Shown one piece after another: positions 45,582 through 56,840 of a DNA stretch of 64,000 bases. This DNA comes from Plantago ovata (taxonomy: Eukaryota > Streptophyta > Magnoliopsida > Lamiales > Plantaginaceae): contig CM051458.1 of NCBI GenBank assembly GCA_028274465.1, positions 34,732,692 through 34,796,691 of the forward strand, in the 5' to 3' direction. The stretch's first letter is position 1. Every line of letters starts with the position of its first letter. Made by a program: the position numbers and the translations under genes. The notes beneath the pieces are model-generated. The model saw only the letters and a list, made by a program, of their open reading frames with translations. It did no database searches and was not told where the DNA came from.

Positions 45582-48199
45582 CTGCTGAGGTTCAATAGTA
45601 GTAGATTCGATCCTTGCTGAAGTATCATCTTCTTCGTCATTTCTTTGGATCTCTTCCTCAGCAGACTTCTTAGTTTGCTCTAGTTGAGATGCTTGTTCAG
45701 CATTCTCCCTTGTTTCAGAGGAAACAAGTTGAGCAGAAGAAATTTGACCGTGAGCTCTTTTTCGGTCATGAATAATGGCACAGAGACATCTTATCTCTCT
45801 TGCACTTCTTGATCCATATCTAATTGTAGATTTTTGAGTACATCATGTACTTGTTGATGAGGATCTATGAAGTCTACCTCATTCAATTCATCCTCAGCAG
45901 CTTTGTGTGCGTCGTCGGATGGTCCTTCTAGATAAGTGTCAGCAAGCACACTTTCTTTCTCAGTTGATGTTTCAGCAACATCCTTTTCAAGACTGGTTGC
46001 TTTTTCAGCAATAGTCATCTTTTCTTTTGTTGCTGCTTCAGCAACCTTTAACAATTCTTCTCCCACATCACTTTGTGGAGCCATTGTTACCTCATAAAGA
46101 GGAGGGACTTGTAGTTCCTGAGTGTTTGCTGACTCAGTATCATCTTTGTCTTCAGCAGGGTTTGCATTTCCAGTGCTTGGAAGAGCTTTTTCAGCTGCAT
46201 CACCAGATTGCCCTTTCCTTGGCCTTTTAGTGAGCTTTTGGTCATCTGGTATGTCAGAAATTTCTTCAGAAGATGAAAGATTATCTACTGAAGGGACTGG
46301 GGCTACTTGCTTTCTAGCAAATTTCTTGGTTCTCTTAGCCTTAGTCTTTCCCGTTTTGACAACTGCAGCTAAGACATCTGTTGTCTGATCAACAACACGT
46401 TCAGTTGTAACTGACGCTGCATTTTCAGCAGTCTTCCTTGTAACTCTGCGAGTAGTTGTAGTAGGGACTGAAGAAGAGGTATCAATCTCCTTCTTCTTCT
46501 CAGCAATCTCATCTTGACGAGTTGGACTCTGCGTTGAAGAAGTTGCTTTCTCAACAACCTTCTTTTTCTTGGAGGTCTTACTAACAATAGCGGGGGGTGC
46601 TGTGTCAGCAAGAGGAGCTTTTGTAGAGGTTTTCCTCTTTCTTGAGCCAACTGCTGAGTGTGCTCGTGTAGGATTCGCTTGAGCTTTCTTAGCTTTCTGT
46701 TCAGTGGTATGCTTTCCCAGCATCCACATGGATTATATAGGGAGATTTTTCCTAAGGACAAAATCCATCTTCTACATGAGGTAGCACAACTTCAGTCCGT
46801 AAGAGACATTCTCAGTGGGGCTTACCAGATTATCCTCAACTGAAAACTTAAATTTTTCAGCATTTTCCACAAGTTTGTTAAAATGGAACTTAGCCCAATT
46901 CAACTCAGTTTTAACAATGTTGAAGATAATTCACGGTAAGGGCCATCTTTTCAGCCCTATTTGGTCTATTCCACCGACTTGAGAGTCTACTACTCTAATC
47001 ATAAAAAGGCAGACTAATTTGAGTGATTCAATTAGGTGCTTTCTCTTAACATCCACTCTCATGAACTTTACAGGTGCCTCTACTCCATTGATTGGTTCAG
47101 GATTTCTAACTTCAGCATAGAAGTTAGCAAGGGTCTCTGTATCATCAGTCACCTCTTCAAATTCTCCGGTGACTGGAAGCTCAAAGTGAGCTGCAATGTC
47201 AGTCCATCTCAGGACGACTTGCTTTGACTGAACACTAGTGGTAATCACTTTTTCTGTGACACCATTTGTAGTGACAGTGTTTACAACAACATTGTTGTAA
47301 AACTCAAGCACATCAATGGTGCTCAAGCAAGTAGGTGTGGCACTGATGAATTTCATCAGTCCATTTCTTTCCAATAAATCCACCACTTCTTGTACGGCGT
47401 TTCCTTCTTCCGAGAGAACATTCATATGCTCTCTTAGGGCAGAAGCACCCCATTGCATCTTACCTTTACACTTTTCAATGTCTAGATAAGTTCCGTCCAT
47501 GGGCGATTGTGAAAGTCTATTGTTCACAATTGTAGGTGCTTCTTGTGTTGCAACAGGTGCAGAAGAGGAACTTTTCGATTTTTGGGGCTTGGAAGTTTTT
47601 GGGTCCTTTGGGGCATAGCTAGATGACCATTTGGGAGCCATCTTCACTTATATATAAAGGGACAAAAGAAATCAGAACAGTAAACTTATGCAAAAGCAAG
47701 TTTTTACCGGAGAGTTGCAGAAAAACTCGGAGGTTTGCTTGTGCTTGAAATGGTAAAGTTTTTGTCGGAGTCTGTAAAAGTTTTTTTATTATGAACAGAC
47801 TCCTCTTTATATAGTACTCTGTTGTTTTAGAGTCTTAATTGATTTAAGATCCCAGCAAGGTAAAAACAAAGATACAATTGCTTGGAAGGTGCACGCGTAA
47901 TAAATGCATAGTGGCCCACTAGCTAGTAACTGTCAGATCGAGCCAATTCTCACAAAATGTACCGTTGGATAAGCATCTTGCTTGAAATCAATGAACCATA
48001 TTAACTAATAAGCACTCAATGCCTTTTTAGTTTATCTGTGCCAAAAACATCACAGTAATTACTTTTTTTTTTTAATCAAGGGATAATAAAATCAATCAAA
48101 CATTTTATCAAAATTTATCCAAAATTCTTTTGATCTTTGTGTTTGCTGAATTTCGCCCTTAATTACTTATCTCTTTTCTTTTGATAATCATTTGTATTT

Positions 48200-48576
48200 C
48201 TGAGTTCCTGTCTCAGCAAATACATCTTTTGGTTGAGATAATAAAGTGTAATTATGCGAAAGACAAAATATGCATTTACTTTGCTGTGTTCCCGTCTCTG
48301 TTCCTTCTGAGATTGTCTGAATGCCTGTTTCAACAATCTTTGATTCCTTTTTAATACTGAGTGTCCGTTTCAGTATTAAGCAAACAAGTTTCCTTAACAA
48401 ATATTAGTTTGCAAAAATCCCTTTGTTTGTTGAATGCCTATTTCAGCAAACCTTAGTAATCAGCTTAGCTTTTAATAAAGTCAAGGATTATATCTTGTGC
48501 TGAATTACTATTTATTGGAGATATACTGCAAGCTTCATATCATGAAGATTTATTCCTTGTTGAATGCCCGTTTCAG
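48200..48576 (-). repeat. C-2 hairpin array between pol and post-pol ORF
   Basis: Five 17-base units lie at 48,200, 48,317, 48,357, 48,430 and 48,560. On the minus strand they read, for example, CTGAGACAGGAACTCAG and CTGAAACGGGCATTCAA. The position matches the C-1 array, and the A-T/G-C exchange in the stem is the same. Confidence 0.7.
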
Positions 48577-48604
48577 CAACCTTGTAGTATGTTTCCAAGA
48601 TATA

Positions 48605-49648
48605 TTAGGCAAGTTCCAATAACCCAAGTTTGTACCTTAGGATTGAGAACCTATTATCAAGCAGTGGCTTGGTAAAGATGTCATCAAGCTGATCATCAGT
48701 ACCTATCTGAATTACCTCAATATCTCCTTTCTCAACATGGTCTCTTACGAAGTGATGTCTAATATCAATGTGCTTAGTTCTTGAATGGAACTTTGGATTT
48801 TGCGTGATAGCAATAGCACTTGTATTCTCACAGAAGATTGGAGTCTTCTTTTCAAAGATACCATAATCCTTTAATTGTTGCTGAATCCAAAGGATTTGAG
48901 CAGTGCAACAACCAGCTGCAATATATTCAGATTCCGTGGAAGAATTTTCCACACAAGTTTGCTTCTTGCTGAACCATGAAATTAGTCTTGTTCCTAAGAA
49001 CTGACAAGTTGCAGAGGTACTCCTTCTGTCAAGTGTAGAGCCTCCATGATCAGCATTTGAGTAGCCAACCAGTGACAAACCAGAATCTTTTGGATACCAC
49101 AATCCAATATTGACAGTACCTTTGACATATTTCAGTATTTTAATAGCTTTCGTGTAGTGTGATTCTCTAGGATCAGATTGAAATCTTGCACACACACAAA
49201 CAACATACTGAATGTCAGGCATACTTGTTGTTAAATACATCAAGGAACCAATGAGCTTCCTATACTTGTGTTCATCAACACATTTGTCTGTTTTAGTATA
49301 GCCCATTTCGATACCATCACCCATAGGGATCTTTTCAGGTTTTTCATATTCTTTGATCATGAATTTTATGAGCATTTCCTTTGCATACTTTGCTTGATTT
49401 ATGAATATTCCATCCTTGAGGTGCTTGACTTGCAATCCTAGGAAATAATTCAATTTTCCCATCATGCTCATTTCAAACTTGTTTGTCATGAGTTTGGCAA
49501 AATCATCACAAAGTTGCTTGTCTTTAGAACCAAATATTATGTCATCCACATAAATCTGGACTAAAAGTAATTTACCATCATGATTTATGGTAAACAAGGT
49601 TTTATCAACCTCACCCTTCTTGAAACCATTATCTAGCAAGAACCTAGC
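48605..49648 (-). pseudogene. C-2 pol fragment: reverse transcriptase and RNase H
   Basis: An uninterrupted frame runs DNGFKKGEVDKTLFTINHDG, LVQIYVDDIIFGS (catalytic YVDD intact), LMYLTTSMPDIQYVVCV, then RNase H: GYSNADHGG (Asp to Asn), STESEYIAAGC, CENTSAIAITQNPKFHSRTK, DIFTKPLLDNRF, ending LGLLELA. The N-terminal half of pol is lost to the C-3 insertion. It is better preserved than C-1, but with altered RNase H residues. Confidence 0.85.
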
Positions 49649-51158
49649 TGTTGGTCCCTTTAAACAACAAGAAAAGACAAGAGGGGGGGGGGGGGGGTGA
49701 ATAGTCTTTTCAAATTTTTCGTCGTTTAAAACTTTCTCAGCAAGTGCTTATTAGTTTTTAGTAATGAGTTTGATGATACTTAAATTTCTCAGCAAATACT
49801 TATTACTTTTCAGTAATGAGTTTGCTGATACTTAAAAACAGAGTGCGAAAGTCTTCTTACAATAAGTACTTTTCTCAGAGAGCTAGTTTCAGCAATTGAG
49901 CAGAGTGACAGTGTACGAGAAATGTAACTTGCTGAAAACTATGTGCAGTAAAGTAAATCACACAAACACTTTTATATTGGTATATGAGAGTGGCGTAATC
50001 TCTCAGCTAATCCACTTTGTCCTTTCTAGGACTGAATCCACTATGATAAGATGTGAGGTTCCTTACAAATCCTATCATTAATGATTCTCAGAAACCAAAG
50101 CACACTTGCTTCGTTTCCAACCTAAACTAGAGAATTGTAACCTTGTTCTCCACCAAACTTGGGACTTATAATGAGCAACACTATGCTTGATTAATTCCCC
50201 CTGAATTTCACGCCTGAAAAGGGTGTTTATCAGGTAGAGAGGTTTGGGATGAGATGACTTGAATATAACTTTTCATCTATAACAAGTTATCTAAAGAAAT
50301 ACAACTTGTAATACTTTGCACTAAGCAAGTTTGAATGTTTCTGGTGTCAAGACTTGTTCTTGTTCGAAAGAAAGAACACTTGACTAATTTCTTAGCCGTG
50401 AATTTTCTACTTCTTCACAAGTAGCTTTTGTTTCAAGCTTAAGTCTTGGAACATATCAATAGGCAGTAGAGAGTATAGAAGGATTTGAGTGTTTAAAGCA
50501 CAAGTGAGAGTTTGATCACGTTGTTGACACACCTTTTACTCTTGCCTGATGACCTCTATTTATAGTGTCTCAATGGAGCCGTTTGAATTTCAAATTCTAA
50601 GGCTTTGTACCATAAGATGTCACTATCTTGCTTTTGTACTTTCAACAGCGTCCTTCATTTGTCTTCTTGTCTTCGTGTTCTTCACGTGCCTACTTTGCAT
50701 TAATGTTATTTTGAATCAAATTCAAATATGAACGTTGGAGCCAAACTGCAAGTACTCTTCAGCAAGGAGGTCACATATGTTGTCAGCAAGTGATCAGTCT
50801 CAGTTTCAGCAAACACAACCTACTCTGTCATATAGATTTCACTTATGCAAGCTGTTGCTGAAATTCTCACTTTCTGAAGCAACATGTGCCTTTGTATCCT
50901 TTCTCAGAAATATTCTAAGTCTTCAGTCTTCGAATTTTCCAATTTCTGAGCGGTTCTAGGTCTTCAATAGTTTGTTTGTGGAAACAAAGTACATTATCAG
51001 CAAGCTTAAGAACCTAACTAGTACCTACACTAAGTCTTTCAGCAAACGTTCCTCTTTTACAATGTCCTTAAAATTCTAAATTTCTATGGACCTTAAGAGT
51101 ACTAGTTACTGAACATTCCTTAATTTAGCATGGTTAATTGCTTACAAGTTTCCTAATA
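49649..51158 (-). repeat. C-3 3' LTR
   Basis: It is 1,510 bp; on the minus strand it starts TATTAGGAAACTTG (TG changed to TA) and ends GGGACCAACA. TATA box 50,555-50,564; run of 15 G at 49,683-49,697. Confidence 0.88.
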
Positions 51159-51176
51159 AATTTTCCCCTTTTTGAT
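51159..51176 (-). other. Polypurine tract of C-3
   Basis: On the minus strand CAAAAAGGGGAAAATT leads into the LTR. Confidence 0.8.
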
Positions 51177-51417
51177 GTTAGCAATCCATGGCTAAATTAA
51201 TTGTTACCCTTTTAGAGGTTCCTAATGTTGAATAAATCAGTTGATTAATGCAAACATACTTGAATAATAAAACAGTAAGCATAAAATAATTTGCATAATC
51301 AAGAACCAATAAGAGTCAAAAAGTTCATTGTTGATAGTTATCTTTCAGTAATAAGTTTACAAGAAAGTTCACAGATAACTAAAACAATCAGCAAGCAAAA
51401 TAAAGCTTTTCAAGGGT

Positions 51418-53268
51418 CTATTCTATTCTAGCAGAGGATTCTCTAAGAATCTCTTTTACACTCTTTTCAGCAAGAGTAGTAAATTCAACACAGTCCTTCT
51501 CGTAATCTTCAAGTAGCTTACAGACTTCAAGTTGAATAATTCTTGCATTTTTGCAGGCAGTATAGTGATGGTTTTCACCATTCATCTCTTTGTAGTGTAC
51601 TACCCACAAGTGCATGCCCCAATTGCTAGCATGTAGTAGTTGAGTGTCTGAAATTCCCTTGTTGGCATGAATCTTCCTTAACCAGAGAAGGTCTTCTTCA
51701 TGATCCTTTGCAGTGAGATAAAAGTACTCATAAGGAATCAAGCCATATTTCTTTTTGGACTTCTTGGTATGAGGATCATTAAAGTAAGCAACATCCATCG
51801 GCTTGATTAGATCAGGCTTTTGCTTCATCTTCTTGCTGATGGAAGTTCTTCTTACCAAAATTTCAATGTTCAGCCATTTTATTGCAATGTTCCTTGGGTA
51901 GGGAGGAGGATCCCTTTCTTTCTTTGTGACTTTCAATTCAATCCAAGTGTACATTTGATTCAGTACAGCAGTTGGAAAGAAGTCATTGGCCAAAAGGTTT
52001 TCCAGCTTTATGATCCAGCAACCATGGAGGTTTCTGATCACATTCTGAGTGGTTTCCTCATTGCTGGTCTTTCTGTAATCAATGCCAGTGCCAATGGCAA
52101 TATTAGCTAGCCTTCTTTGTTCCTGTCTTTGCTTTCTTCTTCTTGACTTAGCATTTTCATGATCCTTTGCTGAAGATCTGGAGTCAGAAGAGAAATGTTT
52201 GGATTGGCCAGATGGAGTTAAGGCAGAAAGAGGCTTGGCAGTTATAGCTTGAGCTATTGTTTGGTCATCATCATTATCATCATCTTCATTAATGCCTTGA
52301 TGACTTTCAGTATGACACAATTCTTGAGTATCAGCAGAAGTTCTTCTCCTTTTAGGATTTGCTGAACTTCTCTCAGAATCTGTTTCAACTCTTCTTTTAG
52401 AACTTTCCTCTGTTTTAGCAAGAGGTTCTCTGGGAGGCGGTCCAGACAGCTTTAATCGAGCTTCAGAGGGAGTAGTTGATTTTTCTCTTGAAGACTTTCT
52501 TTTTCTAGAATCTTCCCCCTTAGACATGGATTGCATCATCGGCTTGATGTGTATAGAGAAACGCATTGCAGTTTTCAGCAAGAGTACTGAGGCTGTTGTA
52601 TTTAAGAATCATGTCTTGCTCATCAGAAGTCAGTTTAGACAATTCTTCTTTAATAAAAGTCAAGTTCTCCTCATGTCTTCGCTCATTGTTTACTTTTTCT
52701 TCCAGCTATAGCCTTTGTCAATGCGCTTTTGGCAAGCTTGAGTGCTTGACTGACATCATCTTCATAGCTTTTGTGATGTAGACTTATGTCTTTCTGAGCT
52801 ATGGTAAGTGTAGTAGTGCGTCTCGGCACAGTATTCAGTATCTTTCCAATGTCAAGTGGACTCTCAGCAAGCAGTGCATCATCCTCTTCTTGGCATGCTT
52901 TGTGAACAGCCATTAGTGCTTTTATTCTTGGAGTAAACTCCTCAATATTTGGGAACGGCACTAAAGAGGGAGTAAGTGAGTGGGCTTTGATTTCTGTGGC
53001 GATTTGATCATCGTTTCTTAGCAAGCGACTTCTCTCCATACCTCCTTCATCATTAATGAGAGATGCTGGAGGAATTTCTACCAACTTAGGTTCAGCTTTC
53101 TTGGTCTTTTCTTCGTCATTTGCTGAGAAATCAAATAGATCTTCTTCTTCAAAAGGTTCATCAAGGCCAACAACCTTGACACCTATCCTTAGCCTCGGTC
53201 ACTTTTGGTTGAGTGGTTGCTGAAGGCAACTCTTTTGACTCAACAACTGGAGTTTCACCAGTAGTAAG
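51418..53268 (-). pseudogene. C-3 post-pol ORF, C-terminal part
   Basis: A 387-codon frame (51,418-52,581) and a 133-codon frame (52,683-53,084) match the C-2 post-pol ORF. The larger opens with a basic, Ser/Arg-rich region (SRKRKSSREKS, NPKRRRTSADTQ, nuclear-signal-like). It continues with acidic DDDNDDDQT, PLSALTPSGQSKHFSSDSRS and a 230-residue block ending WLRKIHANKGISDTQLLHAS, VEFTTLAEKSVKEILRESS. The close match between C-2 and C-3 in this block suggests it was under selection while the family was active. Function is unknown. A frameshift separates the two frames, and the N-terminal portion is cut by B-2. Confidence 0.7.
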
Positions 53269-54578
53269 TGATGACATTGTTTTTAAACTTTTATTTGGTT
53301 CTTTTTCACCTATTTAGCTATCCTCTTGCATGCATATTAGTGCGTTTTTATTAGAATAGTATCACGTTTCCATTTCTTTTGTTATTTTCAGGTTTTAGGT
53401 GAAAATCGTACTATTGGATGTAAATTATGGTGAAACATTGAAGCTTTGGTGCAACTTGATCACCCGTGGTGTGTCAAGGAGTATCGAGATGTGTTTCCAG
53501 ACCAAAAGACCAAGTTTCGGAGCTCCAAGTCGTGCCCAAGACCAATTTCAAGCATTGGAGGAGAGCAAAAGCACGGGCAGAACTCTGCCCAGGCGGTCCG
53601 CCTGGTACCAGGCGCACAACTTGGTTCCAGACGGTCAACCCCCCACCTTCCGGAACTTCAGAGTTTTATATATTTAAAAGTCGAATTTTCACATATTGAT
53701 TCTTACTTTTACAAACATAAACCCTAGAACTTCTTCTGGGTTTCTCTGGACTTAGATTTACTTTTCTATAGCGATTTCAAGCATCAAGGTAGAGATTCGG
53801 ACATCTATTGATCTCACCTTGCTAGAAACTTGTGAGTTTATCGATTCACCGGAGATTGACAACCCTCGGTGGTAACTTTGTATCTCACCTTTTTCGTACT
53901 CTATCTATTGATTCTATAATGTTTTCATCTATGATTTCTTATGTTGATTACGTTATTGATATGAGTAGGTAAGTATCTAGTTGGTGATAGTATGTAAATT
54001 TGTAGCTAGTATTCATATCGTGCATGATTGAGTTTCTGAATCTTTTACTTGTAGATTTGTGATATATGAATCGTTGATCCGACTAAGACAACTATCTTCG
54101 TAATAAAAGTGTTAGTAACACTAGGACAAACCAAGATCATCACTTTCAATATTTACAATTATTAAGTACTGCTTGCACTAAGCCTGACAACCTTAGCCAA
54201 GTATTAGTATAGATAAGAAGCTTTCAAAATTCATGTCAAAACCTGTCTTTTGGTGTTTGTTCTCATCGAGCGTACCCATGGAAAGATCAATTCGAATTGC
54301 TTTTAAAGTAGTACGTGTTGCACTTTCATGCATAATTAGAACTCGATGCTTAGAATGAGCATTACTATCACCAACTCCCGTCGTATATCGTTAAGTAAGT
54401 TTAGTTAAGTTTGTTTGCTGAATTTATCTAGTAGTTATTGTAGTTAAAGCTAGTTAAGTCCCTAGAGATCGACACTCGAGGTCATCTTACCTCTTCACTA
54501 CGTATTTTGTGTAGTTGTGAGTTGCTCTTTGGCTTTATAAATTCATTTGTTATTCGAGTCTGACAATCTCGTTCATCA
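53269..54578 (+). repeat. B-2 5' LTR
   Basis: It is 1,310 bp, TGATGACATTG to GTTCATCA. The start matches the B-1 LTR in reverse (TCTTTTTCACCTATTT, ATTAGAATAGT). Palindromes lie at 53,575-53,605 and a TATA box at about 53,665-53,675. Confidence 0.87.
53575..53605. repeat. Two overlapping palindromes in B-2 LTR
   Basis: GGGCAGAACTCTGCCC (53,575-53,590) overlaps CCAGGCGGTCCGCCTGG (53,589-53,605). Both have perfect 6-7 bp stems. The second has different arms from the B-1 palindrome but the same layout. Confidence 0.75.
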
Positions 54579-54581
54579 AAT

Positions 54582-54599
54582 TGGCGTCGTTGCCGGGGA
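54582..54599 (+). other. Primer binding site, tRNA-Asp type
   Basis: TGGCGTCGTTGCCGGGGA is complementary to the tRNA-Asp 3' end except for one base (expected TGGCGCCG...). It starts three bases after the LTR. This primer is typical of Athila-like gypsy elements. Confidence 0.85.
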
Positions 54600-54964
54600 C
54601 TTTTACTCCTTTTTACTCTTTAGCTTATTTGTATTTTCAGCATTCAATTTCCAGAATTAGTAGTTTTAGTTTGTCTACCCTTGATACTCACTTGATTCAT
54701 TTAGGTGGTTGATGCGAAGCACGAGATCTAGTGGAATTCCTCTTGTTGAACCTATTGCGGAGAGAGAGAGTTTATCATCAAAGGAAGCGAGATAGTTCTC
54801 AAGCTGAAGTCGTGGGGGATGACTACTCTGATTCTCTGCAGGAGATTTTTCAGCAGTTTAATTCTTGGGAAGGTTTGGTGATTGCTCGCCCACTTTTGAA
54901 AGCATGGGTTCAACCCAACCAGGAATAGATGAGAGGTCCAGCTATTGTCCTTTCTGCTGCTACG

Positions 54965-56143
54965 TGATAAACTAGATTGTCAGACTCAATTAATCAAATA
55001 AATTTATTTTTAGCCAAAGGCAACTCACAACTACAACCAAAACTAAGGCACGTAGTGTAGAAGTAAGATAACCCCGAGTGTCGATCTGTAAGGACTATCA
55101 CTAGCTTTAACTAATTTAACTTAAAATATAAAATCAGAAAACGATTTAGCAAAGGTTTTTCTTATCAATTATGATGGAAGTTAGTGATAGTATGATCGTT
55201 CTAAGCATCGGGTTCTAATTACACATGAAGTACTTGAAGTTTGTATAGAAATCTATGATCATGAATTGTCCTAGTGTTTCTTTCAATTTAACACTAATCT
55301 ACGAAGATAGATGGCTTAGATAGATCAAAGAAATAAAACAATAAATCAAGTCTTAAACGCGCGAAGCCACTCATGCATAATTAAGAACCCTAGCTATGAA
55401 TTCACATACTATCACCAACCTTAGATTTAGCTACTCATGTATAAATCGCAATCAACAAGCATAATCAAATCAAGAATAAATGAAAACATGTTGAATTGAA
55501 TAAACAAAAGCAGTAGAATCGTGAGATACAAGTTACCAACGAAGGTTGTCAATCTCCGGTGAATTGCTAACTCACAAGCAAGAATCGAGAATCAAAGATG
55601 TCCAATCTCTATGCTTAAGCTTCCAAATCAATAAGAAAAAGAGTCTTATATGCTAATAATTCCCAGAACAAGCTCTGGAGAATTTGTCTCTCAAAATAAG
55701 GTGAAAAGGTATGAAAAACGACTAAAATAGGCGAAACTATATATAGCTGACGAAACGTGGGGGGCGAACCGCCCTAGACGCCAGGCGATTCGCCTGGGAC
55801 GTCCAGGTCGGTGGCCTCCGAGATTTTGGCTTTGGTTTCCTTTTTGGACTCGATTTTGCCTTCTAGTGACCTTTAAGCCTTGAAACTCGTCCCCTAGGCC
55901 TCAAAACTTGTCTGGAAACTTCTACATACACCACGGATGACCACGAAGCACCCAAACTTCATTCTGTTTACCATAGTTGCCCATCAAAAGTACGTTTTTT
56001 ACCTAAAAACCTGAAATATGCAAAGAAAAGGGAAACTTGACACTATTCTAATAAAATGCATTAAAATATAAGCTAAATTAACCCAGAGGATAGCTAAATT
56101 GGTGAAAAAGATTCGAATGAAAGTGTAAAATACACGTTCATCA
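54965..56143 (-). mobile_element. Family B solo LTR in B-2 gag
   Basis: It is 1,179 bp in minus orientation. TGATAAAC and GTTCATCA form the ends, flanked by CTACG on both sides (54,960-54,964; 56,144-56,148). Removing it with one CTACG restores the gag frame. Palindromes at 55,762-55,774 and 55,781-55,797 and a TATA box at 55,737-55,746 match other family members. Confidence 0.92.
55762..55797. repeat. Two palindromes in the solo LTR
   Basis: GGGCGAACCGCCC and CCAGGCGATTCGCCTGG, stems of 5 and 7 bp with 3-base loops, lie upstream of the minus-strand TATA box. Confidence 0.75.
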
Positions 56144-56840
56144 CTACGCGTGATTTGGAGATTAAAAATCACATGTTCCAGCAGCTTCCGAAATTCTACG
56201 GGTTGGCTAAGGAGGATGTTATGGGATTCTTGAACGACATTGAAAATTTCATTAACAATCTCCCAAGGCCTGGAGCAGGAATTACGGATGATGAGTTGCG
56301 AATGAAGGTTCTTGCTATGGGACTCGGTGATAGAGAAAAAGCATGGTTAGGCACTCTGGAGGCCGGATCACTCGACACCTGGGGGAAGGTGTTTTCTGCT
56401 TTTATGGAGAAATATTTTCTCCATACCTTGACTACCGCACTAAAGGCACAAATCATCGGTTTCAAGCAAGATTATGATGAAACCATCTACACTGCTCTGG
56501 AGAGGTTCAAGGACCTCAAGAACAAGTGTCCACACCATGGGATGGATATTTTTTATCTAGTTCAACACTTCTACAATGGGCTCACCTATGAGAGGCACCA
56601 GGTGGTGGATTTCCAGTGCCATGGGAATATTTGGGAGGAGACCACCGAGGATGTGTGGGCGTGTTTTGAGAGGCTTGCGAAGGGGTCTCAGTTCAAGGAT
56701 CCAAGAGCCATAGGTAAGAGGCGTGGAATTGAAGTTCCAGCAAAACCTGAGGTTCAGATGAATGGTGTGAGTGGCGATAGGTTTGATGGTTTCGCCAATG
56801 AGATGAGGCATATTAGAGAGCTTTTACATGGTTGAACACA

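Larger units (their letters stand above)
42306..47647 (-). pseudogene. C-2 post-pol ORF (env-like position), intron-bearing
   Basis: The long reading frame starts MAPKWSSSYAPKDPKTSKP (47,641). Its first 200 codons match the plant transposon protein domain PF20167 (RNGLMKF, VLEFYNN). A Lys/Ala/Glu-rich hydrophilic part, three short exons separated by introns, a YKQFKKTTLSKVVKSF block, acidic stretches and a C-terminal block (HGCW-like GCWILKMEDLLANDFFP; IHANKGISDTQLLHASNWGM) follow. No signal peptide or membrane segment is visible, so 'envelope' describes position only. Several stops (46,931, near 46,800 and 46,745, 45,791, 45,150, 44,515) and frameshifts mark it as decayed. C-3 holds a better preserved C-terminal part. 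Confidence 0.72.
40481..49648 (-). mobile_element. C-2: SIRE-like copia, 3' half with post-pol ORF
   Basis: On the minus strand, right to left: reverse transcriptase/RNase H (49,648-48,605), a hairpin-bearing spacer, a long post-pol ORF (47,647-42,306), polypurine tract and 3' LTR (42,043-40,481). The 5' half is cut off at 49,648 by C-3, inserted within the RT codons DNGFKKGE...; the rest is not in this window. The post-pol ORF is the hallmark of SIRE/Maximus copia elements. Confidence 0.87.
49649..53268 (-). mobile_element. C-3: SIRE-like copia, 3' part
   Basis: Its 3' LTR (51,158-49,649) lies in the RT gene of C-2. To its right come a polypurine tract and the C-terminal part of the post-pol ORF, which is cut at 53,268 by B-2. 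CTAGC precedes the LTR at 49,644; the other target copy is not in the window. Confidence 0.87.
54712..56835 (+). pseudogene. B-2 gag, split by a solo LTR
   Basis: ATG 54,712 opens MRSTRSSGIPLVEPIAER. A one-base slip in a GAGAGAGAG run shifts the frame, which continues RKRDSSQAEVVGDDYSDSLQ. A stop (54,926) precedes MRGPAIVLSAAT. After the solo LTR the frame resumes exactly (TRDLEIKNHMFQQL). The Retrotrans_gag core matches Athila-type gag: LRMKVLAMGLGDREKAWLGT, FMEKYFLHT, ALERFKDLKNKCPHHGM, LVQHFYNGL. The gag stops at 56,833-56,835, earlier than usual, close to the junction with A-2. The capsid protein of this copy cannot be made. Confidence 0.83.
53269..56840 (+). mobile_element. B-2: Athila-like Ty3/gypsy, 5' part
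   Basis: It inserted in the C-3 post-pol ORF: GGAGTTTCACCAGTAGTA continues in C-2 (44,140-44,160) but breaks here. It has a 5' LTR, a tRNA-Asp primer site and gag. It is truncated near 56,840, where copia A-2 LTR sequence begins. A solo LTR of its own family (54,965-56,143) splits gag. Confidence 0.85.

Noticed and set aside
42306..47647. Calling family C an endogenous retrovirus with an envelope gene
   Set aside because: The post-pol ORF lacks a signal peptide, membrane segment or cysteine pattern of an envelope; it matches a plant transposon domain and is strongly hydrophilic.
1228..49648. CTAGC as a shared insertion target (B-1 and C-3)
   Set aside because: Two coincident 5-mers from different superfamilies are not enough to claim target preference; the other duplications differ (CTACG, TACAG).
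54582..54599. tRNA gene fragment
   Set aside because: It is an 18-base primer binding site just after an LTR, not a tRNA gene; no cloverleaf surrounds it.
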